Shown: in pieces, positions 49,394 through 62,500 of the stretch
Position numbering within the stretch: position 1 is the stretch's first letter
Layout of the letters: each line of letters starts with the position of its first letter
Assembly (NCBI GenBank): GCA_013396655.1
Contig: WBMV01006287.1
Location: 1,107,801 to 1,171,800, forward strand
Length of the DNA stretch: 64,000 nucleotides
DNA from: Campylorhamphus procurvoides
Taxonomy: Eukaryota > Chordata > Aves > Passeriformes > Dendrocolaptidae
Direction of reading: 5' to 3'
Position numbers and translations under genes: made by a program
Notes under the pieces: generated by a model
What the model was told of the DNA's origin: nothing
Seen by the model: the letters and a program-made list of their open reading frames with translations, nothing else
Database searches by the model: none

Positions 49394-52300
49394 GTAATCA
49401 TGACAGAAGAACAGGCCATGTCTCGTATGGTAAAATTCTCAGTTGATGGAAAGCAAAACTTTTCACATGAATTAGTGCAAGAACATTTTGAGGGCAATGG
49501 TCTGAAGAAATAAAGCGTTTTTAATTGGAGTAACAGGAGTGAGAAGGGAGCACTTATCACCACACTAATTGAAAAAGCATACTCACTGATTTTCCACAGT
49601 GAATTGGTCAAGAGCTTTCTTTCATGCCTTAGTTCATTTAAACATGGCACATCTGTGGCTCCAGTGCATTGCACACAGATGGTATGCCTTTTTGTTAAAG
49701 TGCTTGACAACAGCATTGCTTACTTGTCAGTCTGGATAACCTCAGATAACATGAAGAAACTGCTTACATTAGGCTTAATGGACGTTTCATTCATTACACC
49801 CCTTCATCCTTTCCCTTTATCTGACTTTTGTTAGAGTCTTAATACTCCTCTCATTTACTGGAATGCCCTGGGCACAGAAAAGCTGCCTCAGCCAAATGAC
49901 ACATCACCTTTCTTTCCCTGGTGTGCAGCTCCCTGTGAAAGCTCCTGTAACTCTTCAAGAAGTGCCTGAAAAACGGGGGAAGAAAAGCAGGTGGGCAGGA
50001 GGGAATGACAGAACACTGTGTATATATTAAGTGCTACTCATTAAAGTAGGTCCCCAGTGAATATGCCCCTTACACTAGGGTAGAATCATGGGGAAATAAT
50101 GATAATCACCCCAGCAATGACAGGGAAGCAACAAGTCACCTTTCCACACTGGCCTTGATCTTGCCTGCCAGAGTAATTTCATCACACACAGTGCCATGCA
50201 CAGAGCAACCTTTCCTCAGACCTTGTGGTGGCTCTGTGTGGATACAATTACGTTAAACCCTGGACATAATTTATCACAGATCAGGGTGATGAGTCAAGTC
50301 CCTGTGTCAGTTTTCTTACTCTCAAGATGAGAGAAACTGAATCAGGGCAAGAAAAAGAGAATGGGCTCTGGAAATGATGTCCTGAGTATAAACAAGTCCT
50401 GGAGGAGTTTGCACCTCTTCCAGCTGGACATCAGTTAAATGATGGGGTGATGCACACAGTCCAGACCATTTCATGTGACTGGGTTGCAGGATAGGCTGAA
50501 AATTGCTTTTACTACCACTGTTCAAACGGACAACTTTACAATTGAAGGCTAACAACCCTTAGATGTTTTGCCCACGTTTATCCACACACCTGCTCATTAA
50601 CTGGCTCAATGGGCAGATCTGTAGAGAGGCATTGCCAAGTCTGCCATGGCTTCAGAAAAATGTAAAAGGAAAAGCACCTCAACAAAGGGCACATGACTTT
50701 TTTATCTGAGAGTGTGCAGTGGTCTATGAAATTGCCACAATATACTAGGTCTTGATGCCCAAAAAATGTGAGAATGCCATTTTCATGCCCATTCCTCTCG
50801 CATTTTTCCCTTTTTCTGTTGAGTTTGTTCCAGCTACTCTCCTCACCAAGGTTTAGTACAGAGGGATGGTTTTACAGTTCATATTCCTGTTTACCAGCAG
50901 GCACAAGAACAGTTCACAACCTGAACATGCAACCTTCTGTCTCCTGCCACTCTCCTTTCGACAGCCATGTATCAAAGAGTAGTTACTTACAGATAGGAAG
51001 TGAAAGGGTGTTGCCATCTAACCCATCTTCTGACCCGGCGAGACATAGAAACATGCCCTATCTTAAGTTTTTGTGCAAACTTTGAGTTCCCATCATCAGA
51101 TACATTTTTTAGACCTAATGCACAGTTAAGGTTAGAAGAGTATTCAGGATGGTCTGGTATGCAACTTCTGGATAAATTTGGCATGACAAGAGGTTGGTAA
51201 TTTAATTTAGTTTCATGCTTTCTTTCATTTTGAACCCACTATAAAATCTTTTATGGGCCATTTCACCTTGCAGAGTAGCTGAACATTCCCAGCCTCCTGT
51301 GTGCCATCCCTTCTCTCTTCACTATACCAATAAATGCCCATCATTTCATTAGATGTTTCACAGTCTATGCTACCAGAAGTAGTGGTATTGGTAATAACTG
51401 GGGACTCTGAGTTAAAAGATTATTGAAAACAAATCTTAATTAAATATCACAACAGAATTTTGAATGCACATTGCATTTTGCATATAGGAACTGGAAAATA
51501 CCCCTGAAATGAAGATGCCTTTGGTGGGAAAAGTGGAGGAATGTATAATGATTTTGAACAGTCAAGATTTAGCAGCCCCCAGAGCACCAGGGCAATGGGG
51601 TCTTCACCACCACTGTATCCAAGTCCAGACAGCTCTCTAGGCTTGAAGACGGGACAAAGTAATTTTGCATAATCACTGTGGAAACATAGGCATGATTTGC
51701 TTTTCTTTCTAAGTCTGTAAGAAGAAAAGACTACTTCAGCTTCTATCTGAAACTTCAGGAACAGGTTTAATCAGACTCTCCATCCAGAGCGTGTCTCTCT
51801 GATGAAGAGGAATTTGCAGCATAGGAATGTGTGGGAGGGTGGAGGAGGACTGTTCTGTAGCTGGTCCTTGTGGACTTTCAAGGGTGAATCCAGGCTAGGA
51901 AGAGTATTAATTCTAAAGAAAAGTAATAGAAAAGTAAATACAAAAATTAGAGTAGACTTGCCTCTGAATCCTAATGTCTTTATCCTTGGAGATTTTGATT
52001 CCATTACAAATATTACCAAAGATCAAGGGCATTTTATTTTAAGGGCAAGTCTAATTGGAAAGAAGTTAATTTGACAAAAGTGGGAATCAGCTAAAGAAAT
52101 TAAAATTGATGTGAGGTATGCAGTGGAAGTGTCTGATCCTTTAGGATTATTCCCACACGTGAGTCAAAACTTCAAGGGACCTCTTGTGTCTTTCAAACCC
52201 AAATCCACTCTTTCCTCTTATCCTCCTGAGTCCTCCTAACCCTTCCTCTCCACTTTTTGCCTTTGATATTCTTGTAGAATTTCCTCTCCCCTTCCTAGCA

Positions 52301-52907
52301 TGCTTTTTTGGAGGCAAAAAATGCTGTTATCTGTCTAGACCACCAAGAAAAGCTGAGGGACACCTTCCCATTGGCTATTCTCTTTCAGGCCTCTTTCTGA
52401 AGCCCTCTTTATCCACTTTCACTGCCTCTGATGTTGAGGAAGATGGAGGCAGAGGGCAAATTCTGACTTTTTAATCAGCGATATATGTGCACTGCTAACC
52501 AAATCTCAACTCAAAGTCAAGCAGTGACATCCAAGGAGATTTCCTTAAGAAAAGCCTCATCAATGGAAAAACAAAATAAATTAGAAGGCTTTACTAATTT
52601 TTTAGAATCAAGATATTTTACTTCTGTTCTTCTTCTTCAGCTGTTGAACTGATGCATCTCCAGTGGGAAAAGAAACAAAAAAGACAATTTGGCAAGGTGG
52701 ATGAAGTAGACAATGGCCAAGAGACATGAGGAGCAATGATTAACTTCAAATTTCTCTCTTACCTCATTCTCTAAAGAGACAAAGTTCACATTTTCATGGA
52801 TTGGGAGCATGCACCCCTATCTGCACATGGTCATTTGTTCCAAACATCCATTGGGCCAATTTCAGTGAAATTAGAGTGTATTATCTGAAGATATTATATT
52901 CCTACAA

Positions 52908-53680
52908 GGTTTATGAGAAAACCTCATGAAGTTCAAGTGCAAGTTTGTGCCCCTGGGTCAGGGGAATCCCAGGCACAAATACAGGCTGAGAGAAAAATCA
53001 ATTGAGAGCAGCCTCTAGGAGAAGGACTTGGGAGTACTGAAGGATTAGAATCTCAAACCATGTTCTCCCAGACCAGAAAGCCTTTGTCCTGGGCTGCAGC
53101 AAAAGGAGTGTGACCAGAGCAGGCTGGGGGAAGGGCTTCTGCCCTTCTGCTCCTCTCTCATGTGACCCCACCTGGATACGGGGTCCAGCCTTGTGCCTCC
53201 CAGCACAAGAAGGATATGGATCTGTTGGTGCAGGTCCAGAGGAGTCCATGAAGATGTTCAGAGGGCTGGAGTACGTCTCCTCTGAGAAAAAGCTGAAAGG
53301 GGCTATGCAGTCTGGAGAAGAGAAGGCTCTGGGGAGACCTAAGAACACCTTCCAACACGCAAAGGAGCTACAGGAGAGCAGGAGAGGGACACGGGCTACA
53401 AGGGCATGGAGTGACAGGATAAGGGGGTATGTTTTCAAACTGAGAGAGGGACAGATTATATTAGATGTTAGGAAGAAATTCTTTAGATGGTGGTGAGGCA
53501 CTGGCACACATACACGGAGAATCTGTAGAGTGCCCCATCCCTAGATGTGTTCAAGGCCAAGTTAGATGGGGTTTTGAGCAACCTGATCGAAGGTTGGAAG
53601 GTGTCTCTGCCCATAGCAGGAGGGGTTGGACTACATGATGTTTAGGCTCCCACCCAAAACTGTCCTATGATTCTGTGATA
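52908..53680 (+). mobile_element. CR1 LINE, longest copy: ORF2 C-terminal part plus 3' UTR
   Basis: About 770 bp. It opens in the late reverse-transcriptase region (NLMKFKCK, then LGQGNPRHKYRL), continues with the CR1 phrase AGAAGGACTTGGGAGTACTG, and later encodes KMFRGLEYVSSEKKL, ATRAWSDRIRGYVFKLREG and LDVRKKFF before entering the 3' UTR (GAGCAACCTGATCGAAGG, CATAGCAGGAGGGGTTGGAC). The tail is TCCTATGATTCTGTGAT. Stops and frameshifts interrupt ORF2, for example soon after 'IESSL', so it is inactive. A 128-codon sense frame (53110-53496) and a 169-codon antisense frame (52998-53507) are by-products of this copy, not genes. Confidence 0.95.
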
Positions 53681-54063
53681 AAACAAAGTGTTACCGTCTG
53701 CTTGCCTGGTTGTGATTTTGCTCCATATTTGCCTCTGGTGATTCTCACTGGCCACTTTGTCTAACTGTGCACAGCAGCTTTTGCATTCATGAAAAACAGG
53801 TGGCTGGAAGAACAAGGCCCTGCAACATATCTACTGAAGTACAGTCTGCACACAGCATAGGTACAGCTCTGCCTCTCAGTGATGAGAGAAAATAGCTGCA
53901 TGCAATAGAGTTAAAATCAGTGACATAAAGGCAATTTGATGTTGTCGCCCTCAATAAAAAGCTCCGTAATATTGAAACTATTTAGTGGTTATTTTGGGTA
54001 CATAGAGGTTTTACCATTATGTTAACAGTTCCAGTAATTGTGGTACTCAGCAACACAAAACTT

Positions 54064-54088
54064 CAAGATATCATAGCATGATATCTTG
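54064..54088. repeat. Perfect inverted repeat, 11-bp arms, 3-nt loop
   Basis: CAAGATATCAT at 54064-54074 pairs exactly with ATGATATCTTG at 54078-54088 around the loop AGC. Each arm contains the palindrome GATATC, so the sequence is self-complementary at two scales. Confidence 0.9.
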
Positions 54089-54647
54089 CTGTACAAAACC
54101 TGAAAGGAGTTACCACATAACTAATTAGCTGGTTACAGCAATACAAAAAATCTAAAGATACAGCATAAGTAAAATGAAGGACCTTTAACCACATTTCAAC
54201 CTAAATTGCCTGGACTTGGTTAATCAAAAAAATTAATGTGAAATAAAGACACTTCCAAGAAAATTGTGTAAGCTGCAAACAAAAAAAATAGCAAGGTATA
54301 AATTTAACTTGATTGTCACATTTGAAAGTAAGAGTAAAATGTTTCAAAATAATCTCTATAATGAAGAATAACTAAGAGTAACAAAGAACTTCAGTCGTAT
54401 TCAGAGGCCACAATTATAAAAGTTTTGTCAAACCTGACACAGCCTGGTAGGTTGTGAACATGTGAAAGTCCTTTATTTGTAAGCCTGCCCCTAAGACTCC
54501 AGGTTACAGATAAAAAAGCAAGAAAATATCACTTGATAATGAAAATAATAATTTCTAAGAACTAGGGATTTGCATGTTAAGCCAAAATGTCTTTACTGGT
54601 AGTGCAAGAATGCCTGGAGAAGTTAATGGCATAGAAGTTCATGGTCA

Positions 54648-54674
54648 ATTTTTTTTTTAATATTTTTTTTTTTA
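54648..54674 (+). repeat. T-rich tract
   Basis: Two T runs of about 10-11 bases each, separated by AATA. Confidence 0.75.
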
Positions 54675-56467
54675 CTGATGAAGAGATCATAGCCTTGGAC
54701 TTCTTACATGTTTATGACATGGACTAAAGAATGGGGGACCCAGGTCTGAAATTTCACTGAAGAGAGGTAACATTTATTTTGACTCAGCAAAACATTTCCA
54801 AGACATAAACACATGTTTACAACCATGCTTAAGTCAGCCTGCACACAATAAGCAGATTTCTTGAGAATGTGCTTAAATTTATTTACTCAAATCAAAATCA
54901 CTGCACTCTTTATATCATTGGTGTTTGTATTTATTCAGGCATCTTGTCACAGGATTGACAAGCAAACATCTCCGGGAACCAAATTTAACTCCAGTGACTC
55001 TATCTATGGCTGAGTTAAACTGGATGGAACAAGGAACAAATTTCAGAAAACTAAACGCAATAGAAAGTACACAGCTCCTTCTGAGAAGATAATATTTAAT
55101 TGCCAGCTTGTATTTGCTAAAGCTTTAGTAGTTCTCCTTAATTCCTTGGGCACACCACAGGGTTTGAGGTATTGTAGGCAGTTCTAAAACATGTGATGCT
55201 GCAGTTGAGAGAACTGGTGAGAGAAATATTAGGAGTGAATGTGTCCCCAGGGCATGTCATCCTTCTAGATAGCAGGGCAGGCCACAAAGAAGTAAGTTTG
55301 CTCTTACAGGTGTCTCTTAGAGGAATGAAATATTACAGGTAGTATTTTCTACTTCAGAAGTATCTGTTCTGCAGGTTTTTATTTCAAGTAACACATCTCC
55401 AAAGAGAATGGAGAAGGAATGGGCTACCAGGTCAACAGGAAAATTGTCAAATCAAATGGTTAAAATTTTGGTCCCACCAAAGAAGTAGACTAGAGCCACA
55501 CTTTCCATAACCATCTAGATGTGAGCCACCCCTGTAGAAAACATTTCCAGAGGAAACTTCAAAGAAAAAATATTGGTCAGAGAATTGGTTACCTAGGGAA
55601 TATTGCCAGATCAGGAGTAATTATTCATATGTAAAATATCCTTAAATATCTCTGAGGGTGGAGAATGTTAATTTTACTTTTCAAATTAATACACTTTCAG
55701 CCCTGTGATAGCCTCTACAGCATGTTCATAACTGATTCAGCTGAAGGTTGTGCGATGTCTCAGCACACACTTTTGGTGCTAAAGGCTCTCTTAAGATATT
55801 ACTTTGCCTGATGCAAAAAAGTTTATAGCATCTGTCAGATCCATAGTCAGCTGCATTATGTCTGGACAAACAATCACATTGTTAGAAACATATTTTCATG
55901 ACAATTTAAGGGTATGATTCAAACTTAGTAACAAAATATTAATGAATGATTATGAATTCATTGGCCATAGGTTATATTTTTCTACTGTGAATATCAGGAT
56001 AAGCAAACCAAAAAGCAGAGTGCAACAACAGTTTCAATAGGGAATTTATCTTATTGATACAGGATATGAAAGCTGAAAAAGCATAGGGAATTAAAAAAAA
56101 ATAGAGATAGAGACTAGCAGTGTTGGAGTGGGATCAAGATGCGATAATGTGAAAAGCAACAAAGGTAAGAGATTAGTTATGGTCTTCAGAGAAGGAGGCA
56201 TTCCTGTTTATGATGCTCTGGCAATGTATCTTCAAATAATATTTCTCATCAGGCTCATTTTCGTAATGAAGGAGGGGGTAAGAAGGAGCCATCTGTATTG
56301 GTACAGTTCTGTGCTCACACAAACACATCTCAAGCATGTTCTACACAATCTGGACTACTGTCCACAACAAATCTTTATGTAGATGTGGGAAAAAATGTTA
56401 ATCTTGGTCTGTCTGTGTACCATAGCAGATTATGATTATAAGAGGGGAAAAATGCATGAGCTACAAA

Positions 56468-56529
56468 TCATAGAATTGTTGGAAATGTTGGAAAAGACCT
56501 TAAATACCATTAAATCCAAGCGTTAACCA
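56468..56529 (-). mobile_element. CR1 LINE, 3' tail fragment (antisense)
   Basis: On the plus strand the order is TCATAGAATTG, TTGGAAAAGACCTTAAATAC, CATTAAATCCAAGCGTTAAC, the reverse complement of the CR1 3' end (GTTAACG..TTGGA..GGTCTTTTCCAA..ATTCTATGA). About 60 bp are recognisable; further upstream sequence of the element may continue past 56530 but is too diverged to see. Confidence 0.78.
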
Positions 56530-59500
56530 AGCTAAATTATGACAATAGCATCTTCTGCAATTAAAGGCTCAAATGTAGTGGGCACAGTAGTACTACACAT
56601 ACACTGTCAGATTGTACCATGATAAATTCCTTTGGGAAAATTTAAATAATGGAACAAATTACTCTTAAGTTAAATGATATACTTTATAACCCAATTCCTT
56701 TTTTAGAAACATTTAATAATATTAAATTACTTAAATGACTAGGGAGGGCTACACTTATAATTGCTGGCAGTATTACTCCAAAAATGGAACCCCCAGATGA
56801 GCCCACCCTAATTCTGGTCCACTCACTCATGAGTACTATGAAAAAGCTGACTTTCAAATATGTGACAGTTGAGTGCATTTGACATTGCTTCTAGTTTGAA
56901 TAGATGAGGTAACCTCCAACTCTCTCTTAAACTAATGTAAAAACTTTCCTGTATTTAGTGACATGTAGAAGCCACACACTTGAGCCTTCTCTGTTGCTGC
57001 TTCTTCCCATGAAGAAGCTCCAGTAGACCATTGCAAAACATAAATCAATTGTGGTGGGAGGTTGCTATTTTGAATATTTATAGGATGCAAACCAGTGATT
57101 AAAAATACATATAATACAGAGAACAGTCTGTTATTCTTCTTTTTTTTAAGGTAGTTCATATGCTTAAATTTTAAACTTTCTGTAATGTGCCTCAACCCTT
57201 TGAATTACTCATAACAAAAGTATAGTAACACAGACAGTGACTCCACTAGCAGGATGTAAAACATCTCCTGTGTCTGAGAGGGCTAACAGACTTGTGTTGG
57301 TGAATTAAAATCAGAATGCTAAAGCTGTTGCTGCTTTCCATTTTGATACATCTTTCAAACAGATGGATGGCTAACTCAGAATGAACTGATCTACTCAAAA
57401 ATCAGTTCCAAGTTTATTGGTTTTCAGCTTGGCATGCTAATGTGAGCAAATTCAGATTTTGGTTCTTTTTTAATAAACTATGATGAAACCAGTCTCAATT
57501 CAGGAGCTGATTTGTGAATGGACTGGAGAGTTTTGCCATTGGAGGATTAAAATGCATAGGAGAGATAGAACAAATACATGAGAGACATGTCACTTATTCA
57601 CTACACAATTTTCACTGGTTTTATTGACTCCTACATCCACTTTCGCAAGGAGCATATTTGCCTGTGAATTTCAGTCCAAATTTTATTATGCTTTTTATAT
57701 CACAGTTTCCACGTTTCTCTGCAACAGATACCTGAAAGCTGCCATTCAACAAAGCACTTTGAATCAATCTTGTAGTTAACAGGTGTTAATAGTTTGCCAC
57801 AGTACTGCCTATTTATCCAAGGTTTATCTAATTCATTTAACACAACATTTAACAGCTTTACCAGGTGTAAAGACAGACCCCTAGCTGATGTAAAACTCAG
57901 AAGGATTTTTAATAAGCTCTTCCTCTGCTACACTTTGAAATGCCACACCTTGGCATTGAAAACCAACAAAATAAAAGACAACTGAGCCTTGCATGGACAC
58001 CTTTGGTTTCTTTTCTCCCACTCACTCACTGACACTGGGTCAAAGTAACCTCCACACGTGTAGCTGTAAACAGCATAGAAAGAAACAGTGGGATATATCT
58101 CACACTCTTTGGGGTTCTCATTCATTGCAATAGTAAATATGGCAATAGGAAATAACTCTTTTTCTTAAGGCTGCTTGCTTGAATAGCTTCCCTCCTTTCT
58201 ATCCATCTTCCCATCTTTTCATGCTCGTTTTGTCTGTTGTTGCAGAATTCCAAGAGTTGCCTTGCTTTGTTCTTTGTGTCACAAGAAATGTGAAGATCAT
58301 CCTGTGTTTGATCTGGGATAATGCAATAGATGTGAAATCTGAAGCAGTCAGAAAACACTTCAGATAATTTTGTGATAACAGAGATGTGGAGTTAATAATT
58401 TCTCAAAGGTAAGGTAACATGGACCACAACAATTCTATGTGGCTGAATTACACAATGTCTTGGTCCATTCTTGTTTTAAGTGATAAAGTAAAAGGAAAAG
58501 GGGCAAACTTTATTGAGATCCTTCACTGCTGTGGGTTGTGTGCATTTTTCAGCAACAATTTCTAGCATCATCCTATGAAATACCAGGTGCATGAGTCAAT
58601 AAGCTATTTTCCCCACAAGCCTGTAACATTATTTAGCATTAAAGAAATTAACTTTAGAAGGGTTGATCAGATTAGTGTCCAGAAATGGAGAAAAAAACCC
58701 GCTTTAAAATCCAGAACAAGTTTTAATAAATTAGGAGGGAGTAAATTTTCAATGTTTTAGATAAGATTTTTGTGAAATCCAGTGACATTCACTTCAGATG
58801 AGACCTTCTGTCAGAATCAGCTGATGGAGTTGGAAGAACTTGACAAGAAGGTGTTGGCATAACAATGAAAACTGGTAGTGTACGTCCTAAAAAGAGATGT
58901 CAGAGAAATCTGGAAGATATTGAAATGTACAGACCCTGAATCAGAACATTTTTGATTAATTCCCTTAGCCTTCTGACTTCTAATGTTGGCTTCTTATTGT
59001 ATCAGTGTTTCTTAAACGTACCATTTATAAGGAAAGTCACATCAACATGTGAAAGAACTCTACCAACGCAAAAGGATGATTTTGCACCTAGTACATATCT
59101 CCAATCACTTGATCAGAACAACCATTTTCAGATCCTTAGAAATTTCCTACTAGGAGGGTAGCTCCCAGTGCTCTTTTCGTCCCTTATAGTCAGCATTTGG
59201 AATGTGCATGTCAAAGAGTTGAAAGGTAATTGAGTATTGAAAGCCATTGTCAAGATCAAACTGTCTTTTTTTTTCTTTTCTGATCTTCAGGTTTCTTTAA
59301 TGAAAGTGGAAACACTTTTTCTAGTTGCATAGAGTTGAAGTATCAGGTATATTTGATTAAGGAGCCTGAGTACATCGCAAAATAGCAACTAAATTCCTGG
59401 AATGGTCAACGAACAAATGTTTGCCTTGTCACTGCTTAATGAGTAGACAGGCCTGGCTCTTTCTCTCAAATTTTGTCATAAAGTATTTCAGTGACTAGTT

Positions 59501-62500
59501 AACTGTGAATTTTTAGATCTTCTGATTTTCATAGACAATGACCCTGTCATCATATCCAAGCTCTCCCTATTGCAGTAAATAGAGAAGCACGGTTCTCTGG
59601 AGATATCCTTAGGGCAAAGTGTGCCTGTATACACAAGGAAGATGGAGAAAATGGGAGACATCTATAGCATCTAGCTTATTTAGGGTTTTTCTATACTAGG
59701 AATACAACTGTGTCATGGGACCCACTTACAACTGTTTCATTGCAGAGTGCAGCATGTAACCTTAACCTTTAAACCTTGTTGTGGAACACAGTTGTGGACC
59801 CATTAACACTGGAGGATAGGGCCGTATTTTTTTGGGGTAAAGGGATGACTATGCTGTAACTCCACCTCTTGTTGCAGCTGTGACTTTACCACAGACATGG
59901 CCTTCTGAAGCCCAATTTTGGTTCATGTGTTTTGTTCACTACTAATAATTGCTTCTGCTGCTGTGGGAGGGGAACCACCTACGGTGACCCTTTCTTTACT
60001 AAAACAACCCCTTTAGCATCAACAGTAGTAATTCTGGGAAACCCAAATGCAGAATATTAACATTGTTTTACTGCATGTAAGTAAACAACAGTTTTTTTGC
60101 AGAGCAAATTCCTAAATTTGTGCAAAGTAAAGACCGAGTCTACAAAGGAGAGTGGTTGCTACCAGAAATTGTCTAATTGTGGGTTGTTTCCTGGTGATGT
60201 AGAAGTCAAGACTGTTAAAGAGCCTCCTTTTAGCTTTTGCTACTGACATAGGCTTGATAGTGGCATGTGAAGGGATGCACTTTCCAGATTGTTACCTTAA
60301 CATCATTGACTGTGTTAGGTGATAAACCCAGCAAGAGACATAAATTGTTTACAGGCTGCTTACAAAATCTATTAATCTGAATTTCTGGGGGGTGGAAGAT
60401 GGTAATGTGTTTGCATTTTGAAAGGGAGTAGGTGATGAATTAATCTAAATTCCCACCTTCATTCCAAAAGTTTGGGAGTGACATAGGAAAACGTTTAAAG
60501 AGATGCAGTGGATCCACCTTTCCTCTGCATTCCTACAATTTGATGGGTAATGCTTCCCACTTTGCTGCTCTAATGATACAGTAGAAGGCTCCTTTGCAAG
60601 GGCTGACCCATCCTATGCCCACTGGATTCTCTCCAAGTAATGAGGCAGCCAGCAAGGAGCAATGAGTTCTCAGTCAAAACATGTTCACAGTTGCAGAAAG
60701 GGCCTTGTACTTTCAGCTACCATACATCACCTATCCTATAGTCTACAAGGGAGGGCTTACAGCTCTGCTGTGTAGCAGTCCCTTAGAGACCCTACCAGAT
60801 CTTCAGCCAGTGCGGGTAATTTCCCTTTGAATAATCTTCCATTTGAAGTATCTTCTCAAAGGACAAACTGCTAGCCCCTCCATCCCCTTGGGCTCAAACC
60901 CAACCACCCCAAGGAGGGACAAATTGGCTGTGCTCAGTGCAAAGCAGACAGAACAAGCTGAAGCACATTTCCTTTGAAATCTTTGCAGTGGGAACTGAAA
61001 AGAAGACATATCTGCTTTAAAGCATGTTACAACTTCCTGAAGAAAAGGTGTGTGGAGAGCTGGAGGGCAAGGAATGCACTGCACAGTGTCAGCCCCACAT
61101 TCTGGTAGGAATACAGCCTTGGTTTTGTTGCTGTGCCTTCCCAAGGGTGATGGAGGTAGAGCTGGTTGGGAGGCTGCACTGTTTTAAGTTGCTGCCTCAG
61201 CTTTCTTCTCTGCTTTCATCTGCAGGATAGAGATACAGAGCCTAGGGCTGGAACCATGTCCTGCCCATCTCCCCCTTGCTCCAAATTTATGCACCAATTC
61301 TGGGTTGCAGCGTTATCCTAGTAAATCCAATGGCAGCAACGGTTGAGCCTGAGGGGATACACAGCTCTGTCTGTAGCTACAGTCTTGTAGCTTTGAGGGA
61401 ATCGCTGCTGTCAGACCCAGTGCTGACAGGCTTCTCACAACTCCTCCTGCTAGAAAGCCAGGCAAGGAGGGAAGGGCATGTTGCAGAATACAGTTGTATT
61501 TGCTGATTCAACCCAGCTCTTACTAGTATGATTTGCTTTCTGTCTTTTCTTTCTTCACCTTTTACAACTTGTTGCTGAAGTTTAAAGGCTCTCCTGGCAA
61601 AATAATGGAAGAGCATCTCCAGTATCAAAACTTCCCCTTGTGAGGAGAAAAAAAAATTCAGTCCTGGTATAATCTAATACATTCTTTTGTTCAGGAAAAT
61701 AAATTCAACCTTTACCAAAGGCAGAAAATAGACTGAACAGTTCTAAAATATTCAACATATAGCCAGCTTGGCTTTTCAGCTGGAATTCCTGTTCTTGTGT
61801 TAATTTTCTTCCAAGCAGCAAAATATAGTTTCCCTTCCTACAGGCTCTCACCTCACAGAAGTTTCTCTTCTCAAACACACCTAAAAAGAAAACTGCAAAG
61901 AAGTGTCCTGAGAACTGAAACAGGCTGTTTGAACTTGAGCTGTCTTTAGCCATCACAATAACTAAATTTTTTTTTATTGAATACAAAGCATCTTCATAGC
62001 TGAAAAACTGTCATCACTTACAGTAAGAAAAAGAAGACACTCAACATATATTTAACTTTGCAGTTTTGCTGTTGACCCAGAACAAAAAGTTAAATTTGCG
62101 ACTTAGCAATAAGCATTGTCAGATAACTGCAATTAATACCTGCTGGAGATAGCCAGTGCCCTCAAGGAATGGACATTGAATTTGCCTGTATGGCAGCTAC
62201 AGATTTTCACTGTGTATCCCAAACAGCACCAATTTTAGAAGAAAGTAACCAGAACTGGAGCCTTTTGATAGGTGGAAAGTCCACTGTGCAGTTTGTTTGC
62301 ATTTCTTTGTTTATATGCTTTGGTTTGATTGTTTGGTTTTTAGGTTGGGGGGTGTTTCATTTGTTTTTCTGGTAGTAATTCCAAACATAAGGCTGATGTT
62401 TAACGTCTTTCTTCTGTCCCAATACCAGGTCTTCCTTCTCCTTTGAATCTACATAATTTTGTGTATGTGCAGAGAGCACAGCAAGGAACCATTACCTCCT

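Larger units (their letters stand above)
39726..52907. other. Unique non-coding DNA, no gene seen
   Basis: Thirteen kilobases with no supported gene; the longest open frame (49351-49716, minus, 121 residues) is low-complexity at its C-terminal end because of a poly-A tract on the plus strand. Landmarks are an inverted repeat at 44964-45002, TA-rich low complexity at 47789-47905, T-rich sequence at 48316-48338 and A18 at 49376-49393. Stretches at 48185-48345 and 49400-49810 could be conserved regulatory DNA. Confidence 0.55.

Noticed and set aside
53110..53496. A 128-codon plus-strand open frame
   Set aside because: It is part of the decayed CR1 ORF2, with recognisable CR1 phrases in shifting frames, so it is described with the mobile element.
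52998..53507. A 169-codon minus-strand open frame, the longest in the window
   Set aside because: It lies antisense to a CR1 copy whose sense-strand ORF2 remnants are clear, so it is not a gene.
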